This document shows, piece by piece, positions 26,742 through 36,730 of a stretch of 64,000 nt of DNA (its first letter is position 1; every line of letters starts with the position of its first letter). The DNA lies in the NCBI GenBank assembly GCA_963739645.1, contig CAVUBM010000047.1:117993-181992 (forward strand), read 5' to 3'. A program made the position numbers and the translations under genes. The notes beneath the pieces are model-generated. The model did no database searches, was not told the origin of the DNA, and worked only from the letters and a program-made list of their open reading frames with translations. The stretch is from JASHPR01 sp963739645. GTDB lineage: Bacteria > Actinomycetota > Actinomycetes > Streptosporangiales > Streptosporangiaceae.

Positions 26742-27510
26742 CTAGAACGGCGCCGGGATGTGCCGCAGGGGCAGGTCCGGTTCCACGTAGCCGCGGGCCG
26801 GCTGCCGCTTGGGCAGCGTGACGTCCCGGGGGGCGAGCGGTGTGTAGGGGACCTGGCTGAGCAGGTGGCTGATGATGTTGAGCCCGGCCGCGCCTCTTGT
26901 CGTCGGTGTCCGCGATGTACCAGGGCGCCCACGCGGTGTCGGTCGCGGCGAACATCGCGTCCCTGGCCTTGGAGTAGTCATACCAGCGGCGGTAGGACTT
27001 CAGGTCCATCTCCGACAGCTTCCAGATCTTCCGCGGGTCGTTGATGCGGCTCTCCAGCCGCCGGGTCTGCTCGCCGGCGCTGACCTCCAGCCAGTACTTC
27101 AGCAGCACGATCCCGTCATCGGCCATGGCCTTCTCCACCCCCGGCACCAGGCCCAGGAACCGCTCCGTCTCCTGCGGCGTGCAGAACCCCATCACCGGCT
27201 CGACACCGGCCCGGTTGTACCAGCTGCGGTCGAAGATCACGACCTCGCCGGCCGCCGGGAAATGCGGAAGATACCGCTGCACGTACATCTGCGACTTCTC
27301 CCGCTCGGTCGGGGCAGGCAAGGCAACCACCCGGAACACCCGCGGGCTCACCCGCTCGGTGATCCGCTTGATCGTGCCTCCCTTCCCGGCAGTGTCCCGG
27401 CCCTCGAACACGATGCAGATCTTCGCCCCGGTCGCCTTGACCCACTCCTGCATGGCGACCAGCTCACCGTGCAGGAGCCTCATCTGGCGCTCGTACTCCT
27501 TGCGCTTCAT
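26742..27510 (-). CDS. Polyphosphate kinase 2 family protein (frameshifted)
   Basis: PPK2 enzymes phosphorylate nucleotides from polyphosphate. Visible signatures are FEGRDTAGKGGTIKRITER (Walker A) near residue 36, FDRSWYNRAGVEPVMGF (Walker B/lid) near 92, KYWLEVSAGEQ and SRINDPRKIWKLSEMD, then WYIADTDDKRR near 200. There the frame changes (about 26893, an extra G in a GGG run) and continues LNIISHLLSQVPY to the stop at 26742, giving about 256 residues. ATG 27510 is the first in frame; PPK2 proteins often have a longer basic N-terminus, and one could lie upstream. It is divergent from the SulP transporter. Confidence 0.88.
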
Positions 27511-27725
27511 CTTCGGCGGCGGGCCCGCTTCGGCCGCCTGCCGCCGCTGCGGCCGCCGACGCCTGGATCTGCCGCGTCGTGCTGCTTCTGACCACTGGCC
27601 TTCCGACGGGGAGTCATTCCGCTAGAATCGCCTGCTCCGGCACGTGTGCCCTCACTCTGTGCGGGTGATGTGCCAGGCTTGTCCAGCCCGGAAAATCCAG
27701 TCACGGTGTACGACCAGGCCTGGGG

Positions 27726-29504
27726 GTGTCCGTGTTTCGTTGGGTGCCCGGGCTTCAGGTGGTTTCGTCCTACCGCCGCCAGTGGCTGCTCAAGGATGTC
27801 ATCGCCGGGGTTGTGCTGACCACGCTGCTGGTCCCGCAGGGCATGGCGTATGCGGAACTAGCGGGGCTGCCGCCCATCACCGGTCTGTACACGTCCATCT
27901 TGTGCCTGCTCGGTTACGCGGTGTTCGGCCCGTCGCGGATCCTGGTGCTGGGCCCGGATTCGTCGCTGGGGCCGATGATCGCCGCGACGATCCTGCCGCT
28001 GATCGCGGCCAAGGGCGACCCCAAGCGGGCGGTCGCGCTGGCGTCGGTCCTCGCCCTCATGGTCGCGGCGATCATGATCGTGGCGGCCGTGGGCAAGCTC
28101 GGGTTCATCGCCGACCTGATCTCCAAGCCGACGATGATCGGCTACATGAACGGCCTGGCGCTGACCATCCTGATCGGGCAGCTGCCGAAGCTGTTCGGGT
28201 TCAAGGTCGACGCCGATGGGCCTGATCGGTGAGATCACGGCGTTCGCCAAGGGCCTGGCCAACGGCGAGGCGGTGGCGGCCGCGGCCACGGTCGGGATCG
28301 CGGCCGTCGTGCTGATCCTGGTGCTGCAGCGCTGGCTGCCGAAAGTCCCGGCGGTGCTGATCGCGGTCGTGCTCGCGATCGCCGCGACGTCGGTCTTCGA
28401 GCCTGGCCGACCACGGTGTCAGCCTGGTCGGGGTGCTGCCCAAGGGATTCCCGCCGCTCACGATCCCGCACGTGCGCCTGTCCGACCTCGGGCCTCTGTT
28501 CGCCGGGGCGCTGGGCATCGCCCTGGTGTCCCTGGCCGACACGATCTCCACCGCCTCAGCGTTCGCGGCCCGCACCGGGCAGGAGGTCCACGGCAACGGC
28601 GAGATGATCGGCATCGGCGCGGCGAACCTGGCCGCCGGCCTCTTCCAGGGCTTCCCGGTCAGCACCAGCGGCTCGCGGACCGCGGTGGCCGAACGCTCCG
28701 GCGCCAAGACCCAGCTCACCGGTGTGATCGGGGCGGTCCTGATCATCCTCATGATCGTGCTGGTCCCGGGCCTGTTCAAGAACCTGCCCCAGCCCGCGCT
28801 GGCCGCGGTGGTAATCACCGCGTCGCTGTCGCTGGCCGACATCCCCGCCACGGCGCGGCTATGGCGGCAGCGCAAGGCGGAGTTCCTGCTGTCGATCGCG
28901 GCTTTCCTCGGCGTCGCCCTGCTGGGCGTGCTGCCCGGCATCGCGATCGCGGTCGCCCTGTCCATTCTCAACGTGTTCCGGCGGGCCTGGTGGCCCTATG
29001 ACACGGTGCTCGGCCGGGTGGACGGACTGGAGGGCTACCACGACGTCCACTCCTACCCCGACGCCGGTCCACCTGCCCGGCCTGGTCATCTACCGGTTCG
29101 ACGCCCCGCTGATCTTCGCCAACGCCACCACCTTCCGCGACGAAATCCGGCGCATGGCCAAAGCCGACCCGAAACCCGCCTGGATCCTCATCGCCGCCGA
29201 ACCAATAACCGACGTGGACACCACCGCATCCGACATGCTGGGGGATCTCGACGAGGCCCTGAACGCCCAGGGCATCAGCCTGATCTTCGCCGAACTCAAG
29301 GACCCGGTACGCCGTAAGATCGAACGCTACGGGCTCACCCGGACCATCGACCCACACCACTTCTTCCCCACCATCGCCGCCGCCGTGGCCGCGTTCCGCG
29401 ACGAGACCGGCGCCCAGTGGACCGCCGACGGTCAGGCGGCCCCAGACCAGACAGCTGACAGCACTAGCCCGCCACCCGACATTCCCGCAGCACCACCCAG
29501 GTGA
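27726..29504 (+). CDS. SulP-family anion transporter with STAS domain (frameshifted)
   Basis: About 590 residues when repaired. The N-terminal half has the SulP signature GVVLTTLLVPQGMAYAELAG, PPITGLYTSI and FGPSRILVLGPDSSLGPMIA, then several membrane helices. The frame changes near 28215, 28400 and 29060. The later part has SLADTISTASAFAARTGQEV and FQGFPVSTSGSRTAVAERSG, and the C-terminal cytoplasmic STAS domain runs from about VIYRFDAPLIFANA to 29504. The family carries sulfate, bicarbonate or dicarboxylates (family knowledge); specificity is not shown. GTG 27726 is the chosen start. It is followed after 25 bp by a Na+/H+ antiporter, probably in one transcript. Confidence 0.85.
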
Positions 29505-29529
29505 GCGCCCGGACCGGAGGCAGAACGCG

Positions 29530-30789
29530 ATGAGCGCTTCCGATGTGGCGATCGTGGCCGCGATCGTTTTCGTGTGGGGGGCGCTGTCCGCGCGGCTGGA
29601 ACGGTACGACGTGACCGCGCCGATCATCTTCGTGCTCGCTGGCCTGATGCTCACCCACGGCCTGCTGGCCCCGCTGGGTTTTGAGCCTCCCCGCGAGCTG
29701 GTGAAGGCGCTGGCGGAGATCACCCTGGTTCTGGTGCTGTTCTCGGACGCGTCCCGGGTCAGGCTGCGGGACCTGCGTTCTGACCTGGGCCTGTGTCTTC
29801 GGCTGCTGGGGATCGGGCTGCCACTGACGATCGGCCTGGGGATGCTGCTGGCGCTCGCTCTCTTCAGCGGCATGAATATCTGGCTCGCCCTGCTGGTGGG
29901 CGCGGCCCTCGCGCCGACAGACGCGGCCCTCGGTGCGGGCGTGATGGTGAACCCAGCGGTCCCGGCGCGGATCCGCCGACTGCTCAACGTCGAAAGCGGG
30001 CTCAACGACGGGATCGCCACTCCGGTCGTCTTGGTCGCCATCGCCGGGGCCGCGACGGCCGAGCACGCGGCCGGCGTCGGTCCTGGCGCGGCGGTCGCGG
30101 AGCTGGCGCTGGGCGTACTCGTGGGCGTGCTGATTGGGGGCGCGGGCGGCTTTGTCGTGAATGTGGCGCGCCGCCGCGGGTGGGCCGAGGGCGGTTTCGC
30201 TGGCTCTGCGGTGCTGGCCCTGGCGATCTGCGCCTACGCCACCGCTGTCGCGCTGCACGGAAATGGCTTTGTCGCCGCGTTCGTGGGCGGCCTGGCCTAT
30301 GGCGCCACCGGCGGGGAGCGCGGCGAGCGGCTGGTGCCCTACGTCGAAGAGACCGGCGCTCTGGTGTCGCTGCTCGTGTGGCTAGCGTTCGGCGCCATCG
30401 CGGTCGTGCCGGCGTTCGAGGGCCTGACCTGGCAGAGGGTGCTGTACGCCGTGATCAGCCTGACCGTGATCCGGATGGCGCCGGTGGCGCTGGCGCTCGC
30501 CGGCGCACGGCTCGGCCGTGCGGCCGTGGCCTTCGTGGGCTGGTTCGGGCCCCGCGGCCTGGCGTCGGTGGTTTTTGCCCTGCTGGCGCTGGAAGATCTC
30601 GGCCAGCCTGCCGAGCCTGCCGTCTCGGTGATCGCCTTCACCATATTGCTCAGCGTGGTCGCGCACGGCCTGACCGCCAATCCGCTCGCCCATCGCTACG
30701 GGCCGCGTCTCGCCACCACCACAGGCGAACCCGATGACATCGGGATGCAGCAGCCGCCTGCGCGCAGGCTCATCCGCCGTGCTTCATGA
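29530..30789 (+). CDS. Cation:proton antiporter (CPA1/NhaP type)
   Basis: An intact 419-residue protein with about 12-13 membrane segments. The motif ALAPTDAALGAGVMVNPAVP contains the transport aspartate of the CPA1 signature, followed by RRLLNVESGLNDGIATPVVL with the conserved Glu/Asp pair. Such proteins exchange Na+ or K+ for H+ (family knowledge). The ATG at 29530 lies 25 bp after the SulP stop, behind GGAGG. The C-terminal cytoplasmic part is short, without RCK/TrkA domains. Pairing with an anion transporter suggests ion and pH homeostasis. Confidence 0.88.
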   Translation: MSASDVAIVAAIVFVWGALSARLERYDVTAPIIFVLAGLMLTHGLLAPLGFEPPRELVKALAEITLVLVLFSDASRVRLRDLRSDLGLCLRLLGIGLPLTIGLGMLLALALFSGMNIWLALLVGAALAPTDAALGAGVMVNPAVPARIRRLLNVESGLNDGIATPVVLVAIAGAATAEHAAGVGPGAAVAELALGVLVGVLIGGAGGFVVNVARRRGWAEGGFAGSAVLALAICAYATAVALHGNGFVAAFVGGLAYGATGGERGERLVPYVEETGALVSLLVWLAFGAIAVVPAFEGLTWQRVLYAVISLTVIRMAPVALALAGARLGRAAVAFVGWFGPRGLASVVFALLALEDLGQPAEPAVSVIAFTILLSVVAHGLTANPLAHRYGPRLATTTGEPDDIGMQQPPARRLIRRAS

Positions 30790-30945
30790 GCAGCCACGTC
30801 CCGGCGCTGCGGCAGGCTGTGGCTAGCGCAGGCACCTCTACCTGAATGTGCCGCTTCCGTATGCCGGTCAGACGGTGTCGGCTCGACACCCGTGCTCACC
30901 CCGCGATGATGACGTATCTGGACGTGGTGACAGGAAGGCTGGGGC

Positions 30946-31965
30946 ATGCGCTTCGTCGAGAGCTTGACCGCACTGGTGAACCGGGTTATCGCCTGGGCGG
31001 ATCGCCTGCAGCGCCGGCATGGCTTGCTGGGATTCCCTTACGCAGTGATCAAGAAGTACGGAGATGATGATGGCGGGCGCGAGGCCGCGCTCATCGCTTA
31101 CTACGGTTTCCTCAGCATCTTCCCGTTGCTGCTGCTCGGCGTGGCGGTCCTGTCGCGGGTGCTGGCTGATGACCCAGAACTGCGGCAGCGGCTCGTCACC
31201 GCGATCGTCCCGCCCGCGCTGCGATCCACTGTTGAGAATTCGCTGACTACTTTGCCGACGTCGACCGTCCCGTTCATCGCCGGCCTGATCGGATTGCTGT
31301 TCTCCGGAACCGGTGTCGTGTTCTCCGCGTACCAGACGCTGAACCATGTCGCTGCCGTCCCGAGGCGCCTTCGTGCCGGGTTTGTGTCCCGATACGTCCG
31401 GGTGTTCGTGATGCTGGCGACGCTGCTGCTTGGGGCACTGGCGGTCGGCGCGCTCACGGTAGTGGTCACGGCGCTGCCCAGCGTGCCGGGAGCGGAACGC
31501 GCTTTGGCGGTGCTCGGGTCAGCCGTGGTTATCTTCGCCGTCTTGCTGTTTGGCGCCAGGCTGCTGCTCGCGCGACCCGCGCCGATCCGTGCCCTCTGGC
31601 CGGCCGCCGTTCTGGGTGCTGCGGCGGTGACCCTGGTGCTCAATCTCGGTCCACCATTGCTGGCCAGGCTGGTGAGCAAGGCCGGACCCGTCTACGGGAG
31701 CTTCGCGACCGTGGCAGGCATGTTCGCCCTGCTCTACCTGGTCAGCCAGGCACTGGTCTACTCGGCCGAGGTCGCAGCCGTTCGATATGCCGGCCTGTGG
31801 CCGCGAGCCCTGGACCTGAACCGCCCTACGGCGGCCGACGCCCGCGCACTGACTCTGCTCGCCCGCGAGCAAGAACGCATTCCGGCGGAGCGGGTCGAGT
31901 TCCGCCTTGTTTCTCGCGATTCACCCCCCACCGGCAACGGCTCGCCGGGATCAGGTCCTCCCTAG
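30946..31965 (+). CDS. YihY/BrkB-family membrane protein
   Basis: An intact 339-residue inner-membrane protein. The family signature DGGREAALIAYYGFLSIFPL is near residue 42, followed by about six membrane segments and the late conserved GPVYGSFATVAGMFALLYLV near 247. The family was once mis-assigned as ribonuclease BN; the function remains uncertain. The C-terminal 60 residues are charged. ATG 30946 is preceded by GGAAGG. It lies about 155 bp after the antiporter, in the same direction. Confidence 0.88.
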   Translation: MRFVESLTALVNRVIAWADRLQRRHGLLGFPYAVIKKYGDDDGGREAALIAYYGFLSIFPLLLLGVAVLSRVLADDPELRQRLVTAIVPPALRSTVENSLTTLPTSTVPFIAGLIGLLFSGTGVVFSAYQTLNHVAAVPRRLRAGFVSRYVRVFVMLATLLLGALAVGALTVVVTALPSVPGAERALAVLGSAVVIFAVLLFGARLLLARPAPIRALWPAAVLGAAAVTLVLNLGPPLLARLVSKAGPVYGSFATVAGMFALLYLVSQALVYSAEVAAVRYAGLWPRALDLNRPTAADARALTLLAREQERIPAERVEFRLVSRDSPPTGNGSPGSGPP

Positions 31966-32012
31966 CAACTCAGGCTGCCGGCGGGAACGGCATCGTGGAG
32001 GTTACGCGTTTC

Positions 32013-33189
32013 ATGGCCGTGAAGCCCACCACCCCGACCGTCCTGACCTGGAGCGGCGTCACGGCCCGGCGGATGACCCGGCATGCCTTGGCCGAGCCGG
32101 CCACGGACCTGGGCCCAGCCGGGCATCGCCGGCGTGCTGTGCGGCGCGCACGGCCAGGTGCTCAGCGCCGCCGAACTCTCGATCGGGCGGCGCATCGCGG
32201 GGGCGACCCGCGCCGATGTGCAGCGGGCGCTCTGGGAGGAGCGCACCCTGGTCAAGACGTTCGGCCCGCGCGGCACCATCCACCTGCTGCCCACCGCCGA
32301 CCTGCCGATGTGGACGGGCGCGCTGTCCGCCCTGCCGTCGTCGGTGCCGGCGCATCCGGAGGGGGTCCGCTTCACCCCCGAGCAGGCGGACGAGGTCATC
32401 GCGGCCATCGGCGACGCGCTGGCGGACACCGAGCTGACCGTCGACGAGCTGACCGAGGCGATCGCCGACCGCGCCGGCCCGTGGGCCGTCGAGCGCACCA
32501 TGGATGCGTTCCAGGACAAGTGGCCACGCTGGCGCCAGCTCACGAGCACGGCCGCGCACCGCGGGATGCTGTGCTTCGGGCCGGGCCGGGGCCGCACGGT
32601 GACCTACACCAGCCCGCACCGCTGGCTGCCCGGCTTCCGCCTCCTGGACGGCGACGCGGCCCTGCGCACGCTCGTCACCCGCTACCTGCACGCGTACGGC
32701 CCGGCCACGCCGCAGCACTTCGCCCGGTGGCTCGGCATCCCGCCGCGGCACGCCGCCGGGCTGTTCGGCGGGCTGGGCGGCGAGCTGGAGCGCGTCGAGC
32801 TGGACGGCGAACCGGGCTGGACCGCCGCCGGCGACACCGGGACCCCGCCGCAGCCGCACCGCGGGATCCGCCTGCTGCCCTACTTCGACGCCTACGTCGT
32901 CGCGGGCCAGCCCCGGGACCGGCTCTACCCCGGCGCGGCCGCCACCCGCGCGCTCACCCCAGCGGGCCAGGCCGGAAACTACCCGGTACTGCTCGTCGAC
33001 GGCGTGGTCGGCGGGGTGTGGCACCAGCGGCGTTCCGGCCAGAAGCTCGCCATCACCGTCGAGCCGCTGCGCGAGCTGACCGCGCGACAGCGCCGGCAGC
33101 TCGACGAGGAGGTCGCCCTCGTCGGCGCGGTCATGGAGGCCACAGCAACGCTGACGGTGGGCACCGTGACGGTCGGCCCGCACGCCTGA
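32013..33189 (+). CDS. Winged-helix DNA-binding protein of the AlkZ/HTH_42 family (frameshifted)
   Basis: The N-terminus MAVKPTTPTVLTWSGVTARR continues to RMTRHALAEPA, then the frame changes near 32110. The remainder (AGVLCGAHGQVLSAAELSIG) runs to the stop at 33189, about 390 residues in all. Family features are QxQ-like elements replaced here, VKTFGPRGTIHLLPTADLP, and the C-terminal LLPYFDAYVVAG and PVLLVDGVVGGVW. The family includes the interstrand-crosslink DNA glycosylase AlkZ (family knowledge), but many members are uncharacterised, so glycosylase activity is only possible. It lies 47 bp after the YihY gene. Confidence 0.78.
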
Positions 33190-33257
33190 GCAAGCGAGGG
33201 GCTTACGGCTCGATGCCCGAACGCCTTAAATATCCGTCAGCTGACCGATGTCTGTAT

Positions 33258-33291
33258 CTGCAACTTGCAGCAGTATTTTTCCTGCAATTGC
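33258..33291. promoter_or_regulatory. Two short palindromes upstream of the globin-reductase gene
   Basis: CTGCAA-C-TTGCAG (33258-33270) and GCAATTGC (33284-33291) flank a TATTTT hexamer (33274-33279) that could be a -10 box. The spacing about 100 bp before the GTG start suggests a regulated promoter for the globin-reductase gene. It does not match an NO-sensing regulator site that I can name. Confidence 0.4.
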
Positions 33292-33390
33292 TGGCACGGA
33301 CCAGCGCCACAGCTTGATCGGATCTCTTGCACCGCAGGTCAGCGGGCCAGGGGCAGTCAGCTGGGCGTGGGGGCGTGGAGAAAGGCAGGA

Positions 33391-34512
33391 GTGTTGGACG
33401 TTGCCCGGCTGCGGGAAAGCTTGGCCCGCGTCACGATGCACGGTGACGAGCTACCGCTGTTCTTCTACTCCGACCTGTTCATCAAGCACCCTGAGACGCG
33501 GGACATGTTCCCGGTCTCGATGACGACGCAGCGCGGGCGCTTCGTCGAGGCCCTGATGAAGATCGTTTCCGAGGTAGACAGGGTCGACGACCTGACCGCC
33601 TTCCTCCAGGGACTGGGCCGGGATCACCGCAGGTTCGGGGCTGTCACCGAGCACTACGCGGCCGTGGGCTCCAGCCTGATCGCGACCATGGAGCATTTCT
33701 CCGGGCCCGCCTGGACGCCGGAGCTGGCCGCCGACTGGAAACAGGCCTATGAGCTCATCGGCTCGATCATGACCGCGGCGGCGGCCGCGGACGAGCGGCT
33801 GCGGCCGGCCTGGTGGAAGGGCACGGTGGTTTCCCATGAGCCCCGGGCCTTCGACGTCGCGGTGCTGCTCGTCCGGCCGGAACCGCGCATGGACTACCTG
33901 CCGGGGCAGTCCGTGGCCATCGAGTGCCCGAGCCGCCCCCGGCTGTGGCGCTACTACTCGATGGCGAACGCGCCGCGTCCTGACGGCCTCCTCGAGTTTC
34001 ATATCCGGCTGATCGACGGCGGCGCGGTGAGCATGGCGCTGACCAGCAGCGCGATCGTCGACACCGAGCTCAGGGTGGGATCTCCCGTCGGTGCGCTGAC
34101 GCTGAGCCAGCCGCGCTCCGGGCGGGATCTGTTACTCGTGGCCGGGAGCACCGGGCTGGCCCCGCTCAAGGCCATCCTGGATCAGGTGACGGCGCTGCCG
34201 CAGCCGCCCAGGGTGCACCTGTTCTTCGGCGCGCGGAACGCCGAGGGCCTGTACGACCAGGACAGCCTGGAGAAGATGGCCGCCCAGCACCCGTGGCTGA
34301 CCGTTACCCCGGCCGTATCCGACAGCCTCAAGTTCGACGGTGAGACCGGCAGCCTCCCTGATGTGGTGGCCCGGCACGGCAACTGGTCAGGGCACGACGC
34401 CTACCTGGCCGGACCGACCGAGATGGTCAAGGAAACCGTCACCCGGCTGGCGTCGGCGGGTGTACCGCAGGATCAGATACACATCGAGGATTTTGGGTGG
34501 AGCGAGCCTTGA
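33391..34512 (+). CDS. Flavohemoprotein-like: globin domain with FAD/NAD(P)H reductase
   Basis: A 373-residue two-domain protein from GTG 33391 (GGCAGGA before it). Residues 1-130 are a globin: the B10-type tyrosine region LFFYSDLF and the proximal-histidine helix FGAVTEHYAAVGSSL. Residues 150-373 are a ferredoxin-reductase module with the FAD motif RLWRYYSMANAPR, the NAD motif LLVAGSTGLAPLKAIL and the closing DAYLAGPTEMV. This is the layout of NO dioxygenase flavohemoglobins (family knowledge). An NO synthase gene lies 0.7 kb downstream and convergent, so NO detoxification or electron supply to the synthase are both plausible inferences. Its stop overlaps the next gene. Confidence 0.85.
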   Translation: MLDVARLRESLARVTMHGDELPLFFYSDLFIKHPETRDMFPVSMTTQRGRFVEALMKIVSEVDRVDDLTAFLQGLGRDHRRFGAVTEHYAAVGSSLIATMEHFSGPAWTPELAADWKQAYELIGSIMTAAAAADERLRPAWWKGTVVSHEPRAFDVAVLLVRPEPRMDYLPGQSVAIECPSRPRLWRYYSMANAPRPDGLLEFHIRLIDGGAVSMALTSSAIVDTELRVGSPVGALTLSQPRSGRDLLLVAGSTGLAPLKAILDQVTALPQPPRVHLFFGARNAEGLYDQDSLEKMAAQHPWLTVTPAVSDSLKFDGETGSLPDVVARHGNWSGHDAYLAGPTEMVKETVTRLASAGVPQDQIHIEDFGWSEP

Positions 34513-35192
34513 CGACCACAGCGTGGTTCGACGAGCAGGACCGGCTGACCCCGGAGGACCTGCAGACCGTGACGTTTCCGCTGTCGAGGCTGGGGCGCCG
34601 GGGTTTTGAGGAGGAACCGGTCAGGCAGTTCGTGCGGACGATGCACGCCGAGTTCGTGCGGCTGGTGAACGAGCGGGCGTCCTTGTGGCAGGAGGTTCAG
34701 CGGCTGCGCCGGCGGATTCTCGCCGGAGGAGCCGACGGCGATCCGCAGGGGGTCCTGTTCGGTGAGGCCGACGCGCACGTCCACGCGGTGCAGATCCTGT
34801 CCACCGCGCAGGCGACCGCGGACCGGTACGTGGCCGACGCGCAGGCGTACAGCAGCCGGATCACCGAGGAGGCCAGGCTGCGCCGCGACCACATCATGCG
34901 GGAAGCCCAGCAGCACTCGGACATGATCATGGAGGAGGCTCACTCCCGGGCCCGCGACGCGGCCGTTACCGCCCTGAACCTCCCGGCCCCGGTGCAGACC
35001 GACCAGGAGCGGCAGGCCGCGCAGGCCGAGCTGGCGTACCTGCGGACCTACAGCGACGTCTACCGGGCCCACCTGCGGGCCTACACCGAGGGCGTGCTGC
35101 GCGGCATCGAGGAGTGGGAGCGCAAGGAGGCAACGTCGTTCCGGGAGACTGCGCAGGAGCAGCAAAACGGTCACCGGAGCATTGGCCGCTGA
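34497..35192 (+). CDS. DivIVA-like coiled-coil protein
   Basis: A 231-residue soluble protein. The N-terminal region (residues 15-70), with LTPEDLQTVTFPLSRLGRRG and RQFVRTMHAEFVRLVNE, resembles the DivIVA membrane-curvature domain. Residues 85-165 are a heptad-rich coiled coil with repeated AQA/EA (ILSTAQATADRYVADAQAYS). In actinobacteria DivIVA-like proteins mark poles and guide growth; this is a shorter paralogue with unknown role. It starts at GTG 34497, or at TTG 34509 overlapping the globin-reductase stop, so the two are translationally coupled. The link between an NO-handling enzyme and a DivIVA-like protein is unusual. Confidence 0.75.
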   Translation: MERALTTTAWFDEQDRLTPEDLQTVTFPLSRLGRRGFEEEPVRQFVRTMHAEFVRLVNERASLWQEVQRLRRRILAGGADGDPQGVLFGEADAHVHAVQILSTAQATADRYVADAQAYSSRITEEARLRRDHIMREAQQHSDMIMEEAHSRARDAAVTALNLPAPVQTDQERQAAQAELAYLRTYSDVYRAHLRAYTEGVLRGIEEWERKEATSFRETAQEQQNGHRSIGR

Positions 35193-35206
35193 TGCCCCGC
35201 TCCGGC

Positions 35207-36376
35207 TCAGCCGTCCTGGCCTGCCTGCCGATGGTGCAGGCAGGCCGGCCTCAGGCGCTCGGACGCCGGGTGGCGGTAGAAGTTCGGCGCCTGGTCGAAA
35301 TCCTGGTAGTACCGGTGAAAGACCGGGGTCGAGGACGACGCGGCCGGCGGCACGATCCAGGTCCAGTCCGCCGGGCAGACGCGCCCCTGCCGCTCTTCGC
35401 GCTCCAGATGCTGGAGAAAGCGGACCGACTCGGTGTGGTGATCGGAGATCGTCACCCCGGCCGCGGCATACGAGTGCAGCACCGCGAGGTTGAGCTCGGT
35501 GATCGCCTTGTCCTTCCACAGCGTCCGGTCGCTGTCCGTGGCCAGGCCCATGTGCCGGGCGATCACCGGGAGCTGGTTGTAGCGGCCGGTGTCGCCGAGG
35601 TCGCGCGACCCGATCTCGGTGCACATGTACCAGCCGTTGAACGGCGCGGCGGGGTAGCAGACGCCGCCGATGTCCAGGTACATGTCGCTGATCACCGGCA
35701 CGGCATACCAGCGCAGCCCGAGGCGGGCGAACCAGCCGAACTCCGGGTGCCGGATCGGTACCTCGAGCACCGCGTCGGCGGGCAGCGGGTGCAGCGTGAG
35801 ACCGGCGCCGGCCTCCTGCACGATCAGCGGGAGCTTGTCGAACCGGCCCGCGCCGCCGAGCCAGCCGAGGCCGCCGGCCAGGCGGGTGACGTCCAGGTTC
35901 TGCGGATCCCCCATGACGGCGCCGTTGGTGGTCTCGTAGCCCGCGTACTGAACCAGCTGCGGGTTGAGGATCTGCGGCCCTGGCCGGCCCGGGGCATCCG
36001 GCGCGAACACGGTGATCATCGGCCGGATCCGGCCGCCGTTCGTGGCCTCGCGCAGGTGGGTGACCGCCTCGGCCGCGACGTCCGCTGCGGCGGTGACCTC
36101 ACGCCGGTCGCGCACCCGCAGGCTGCGCCAGTACAGCCGCCCGATGCACTTGGCGCTGTTCCGCCAGGCAACGCGCGCGCCGAACTCCAGCTCAGCCGCG
36201 GTGTGCCGGTAGGTGCCCGTGTCCTCGATCTCGTGGCGGATGTGCCGGAGCCGCCGGTCGGGCGGCCCCGCGCGATTCTCGCCGTGGAACAGCGTGATGA
36301 ACCGCTCCGCGCTCACGAACATGCAGTCAAGGGCGAACGAGTCATCGCCAGGCAGGGACCGGATGACGGGAAGCAT
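35207..36376 (-). CDS. Nitric oxide synthase oxygenase
   Basis: An intact 389-residue haem-thiolate enzyme that makes NO from arginine. Key motifs are RLRHIRHEIEDTGTYRHTAA, VAWRNSAKCIGRLYW with the haem-ligand Cys near residue 77, HPEFGWFARLGLRWYAVPVI, and the substrate/pterin region FNGWYMCTEIGSRDLGD with the arginine-binding glutamate. Bacterial NOS lacks the reductase domain and borrows electrons (family knowledge). A globin-reductase gene converges on it from 33391. ATG 36376 is first in frame, but no ribosome site is evident and a longer N-terminus via a frame change near 36405 is possible. Confidence 0.93.
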   Translation of the reverse strand: MLPVIRSLPGDDSFALDCMFVSAERFITLFHGENRAGPPDRRLRHIRHEIEDTGTYRHTAAELEFGARVAWRNSAKCIGRLYWRSLRVRDRREVTAAADVAAEAVTHLREATNGGRIRPMITVFAPDAPGRPGPQILNPQLVQYAGYETTNGAVMGDPQNLDVTRLAGGLGWLGGAGRFDKLPLIVQEAGAGLTLHPLPADAVLEVPIRHPEFGWFARLGLRWYAVPVISDMYLDIGGVCYPAAPFNGWYMCTEIGSRDLGDTGRYNQLPVIARHMGLATDSDRTLWKDKAITELNLAVLHSYAAAGVTISDHHTESVRFLQHLEREERQGRVCPADWTWIVPPAASSSTPVFHRYYQDFDQAPNFYRHPASERLRPACLHHRQAGQDG

Positions 36377-36730
36377 GTCCAGGTCAGCGTCGAGGCTGGG
36401 GTCATCCCCGGCCGCGCCCCACCGGGCAGGCCTGGAAGGCCCCGCCCGGCTCCAGGCCGTAACCGCGGTCGTGCGGCCGGCGGCGGCCGAGAATGCGCCA
36501 GTGCGAATCCCGGGGAATCCGGCTTCGGTTCAGACCCACGGGGACCTCCCTGGTAGCTCGGGGCGTGTGCTGAAGTCCCCGGCAGCGGGCCGCCAGCGAT
36601 ACCCACTGACGGGGACTGCAGAACCATCGTGTGCTACCAGCCTGGACGCTGATCTTGCCTTTGCCTTTACGCTTCCCTTGCATCCCAGGTCAGCACCCGG
36701 GCATGGAGTTCCAGCGGGCGCAACGCGGGA
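36377..36730. other. 350-bp gap between the NO synthase and SARP genes
   Basis: Both flanking genes are on the minus strand, so this holds the end of the SARP transcript and the promoter or leader of the NO synthase gene. A minus-strand open frame ending at 36402 has coding-like codon use (RPHDRGYGLEPGGAF) and may be the N-terminal extension of NO synthase in another frame. No hairpin terminator or repeat was found. Confidence 0.35.

Noticed and set aside
31797..33317. 506-residue plus-strand frame across the YihY and AlkZ-like genes
   Set aside because: Only its short MAVKPTTPTVL segment is real coding (start of the AlkZ-like gene); the rest is an off-frame reading.
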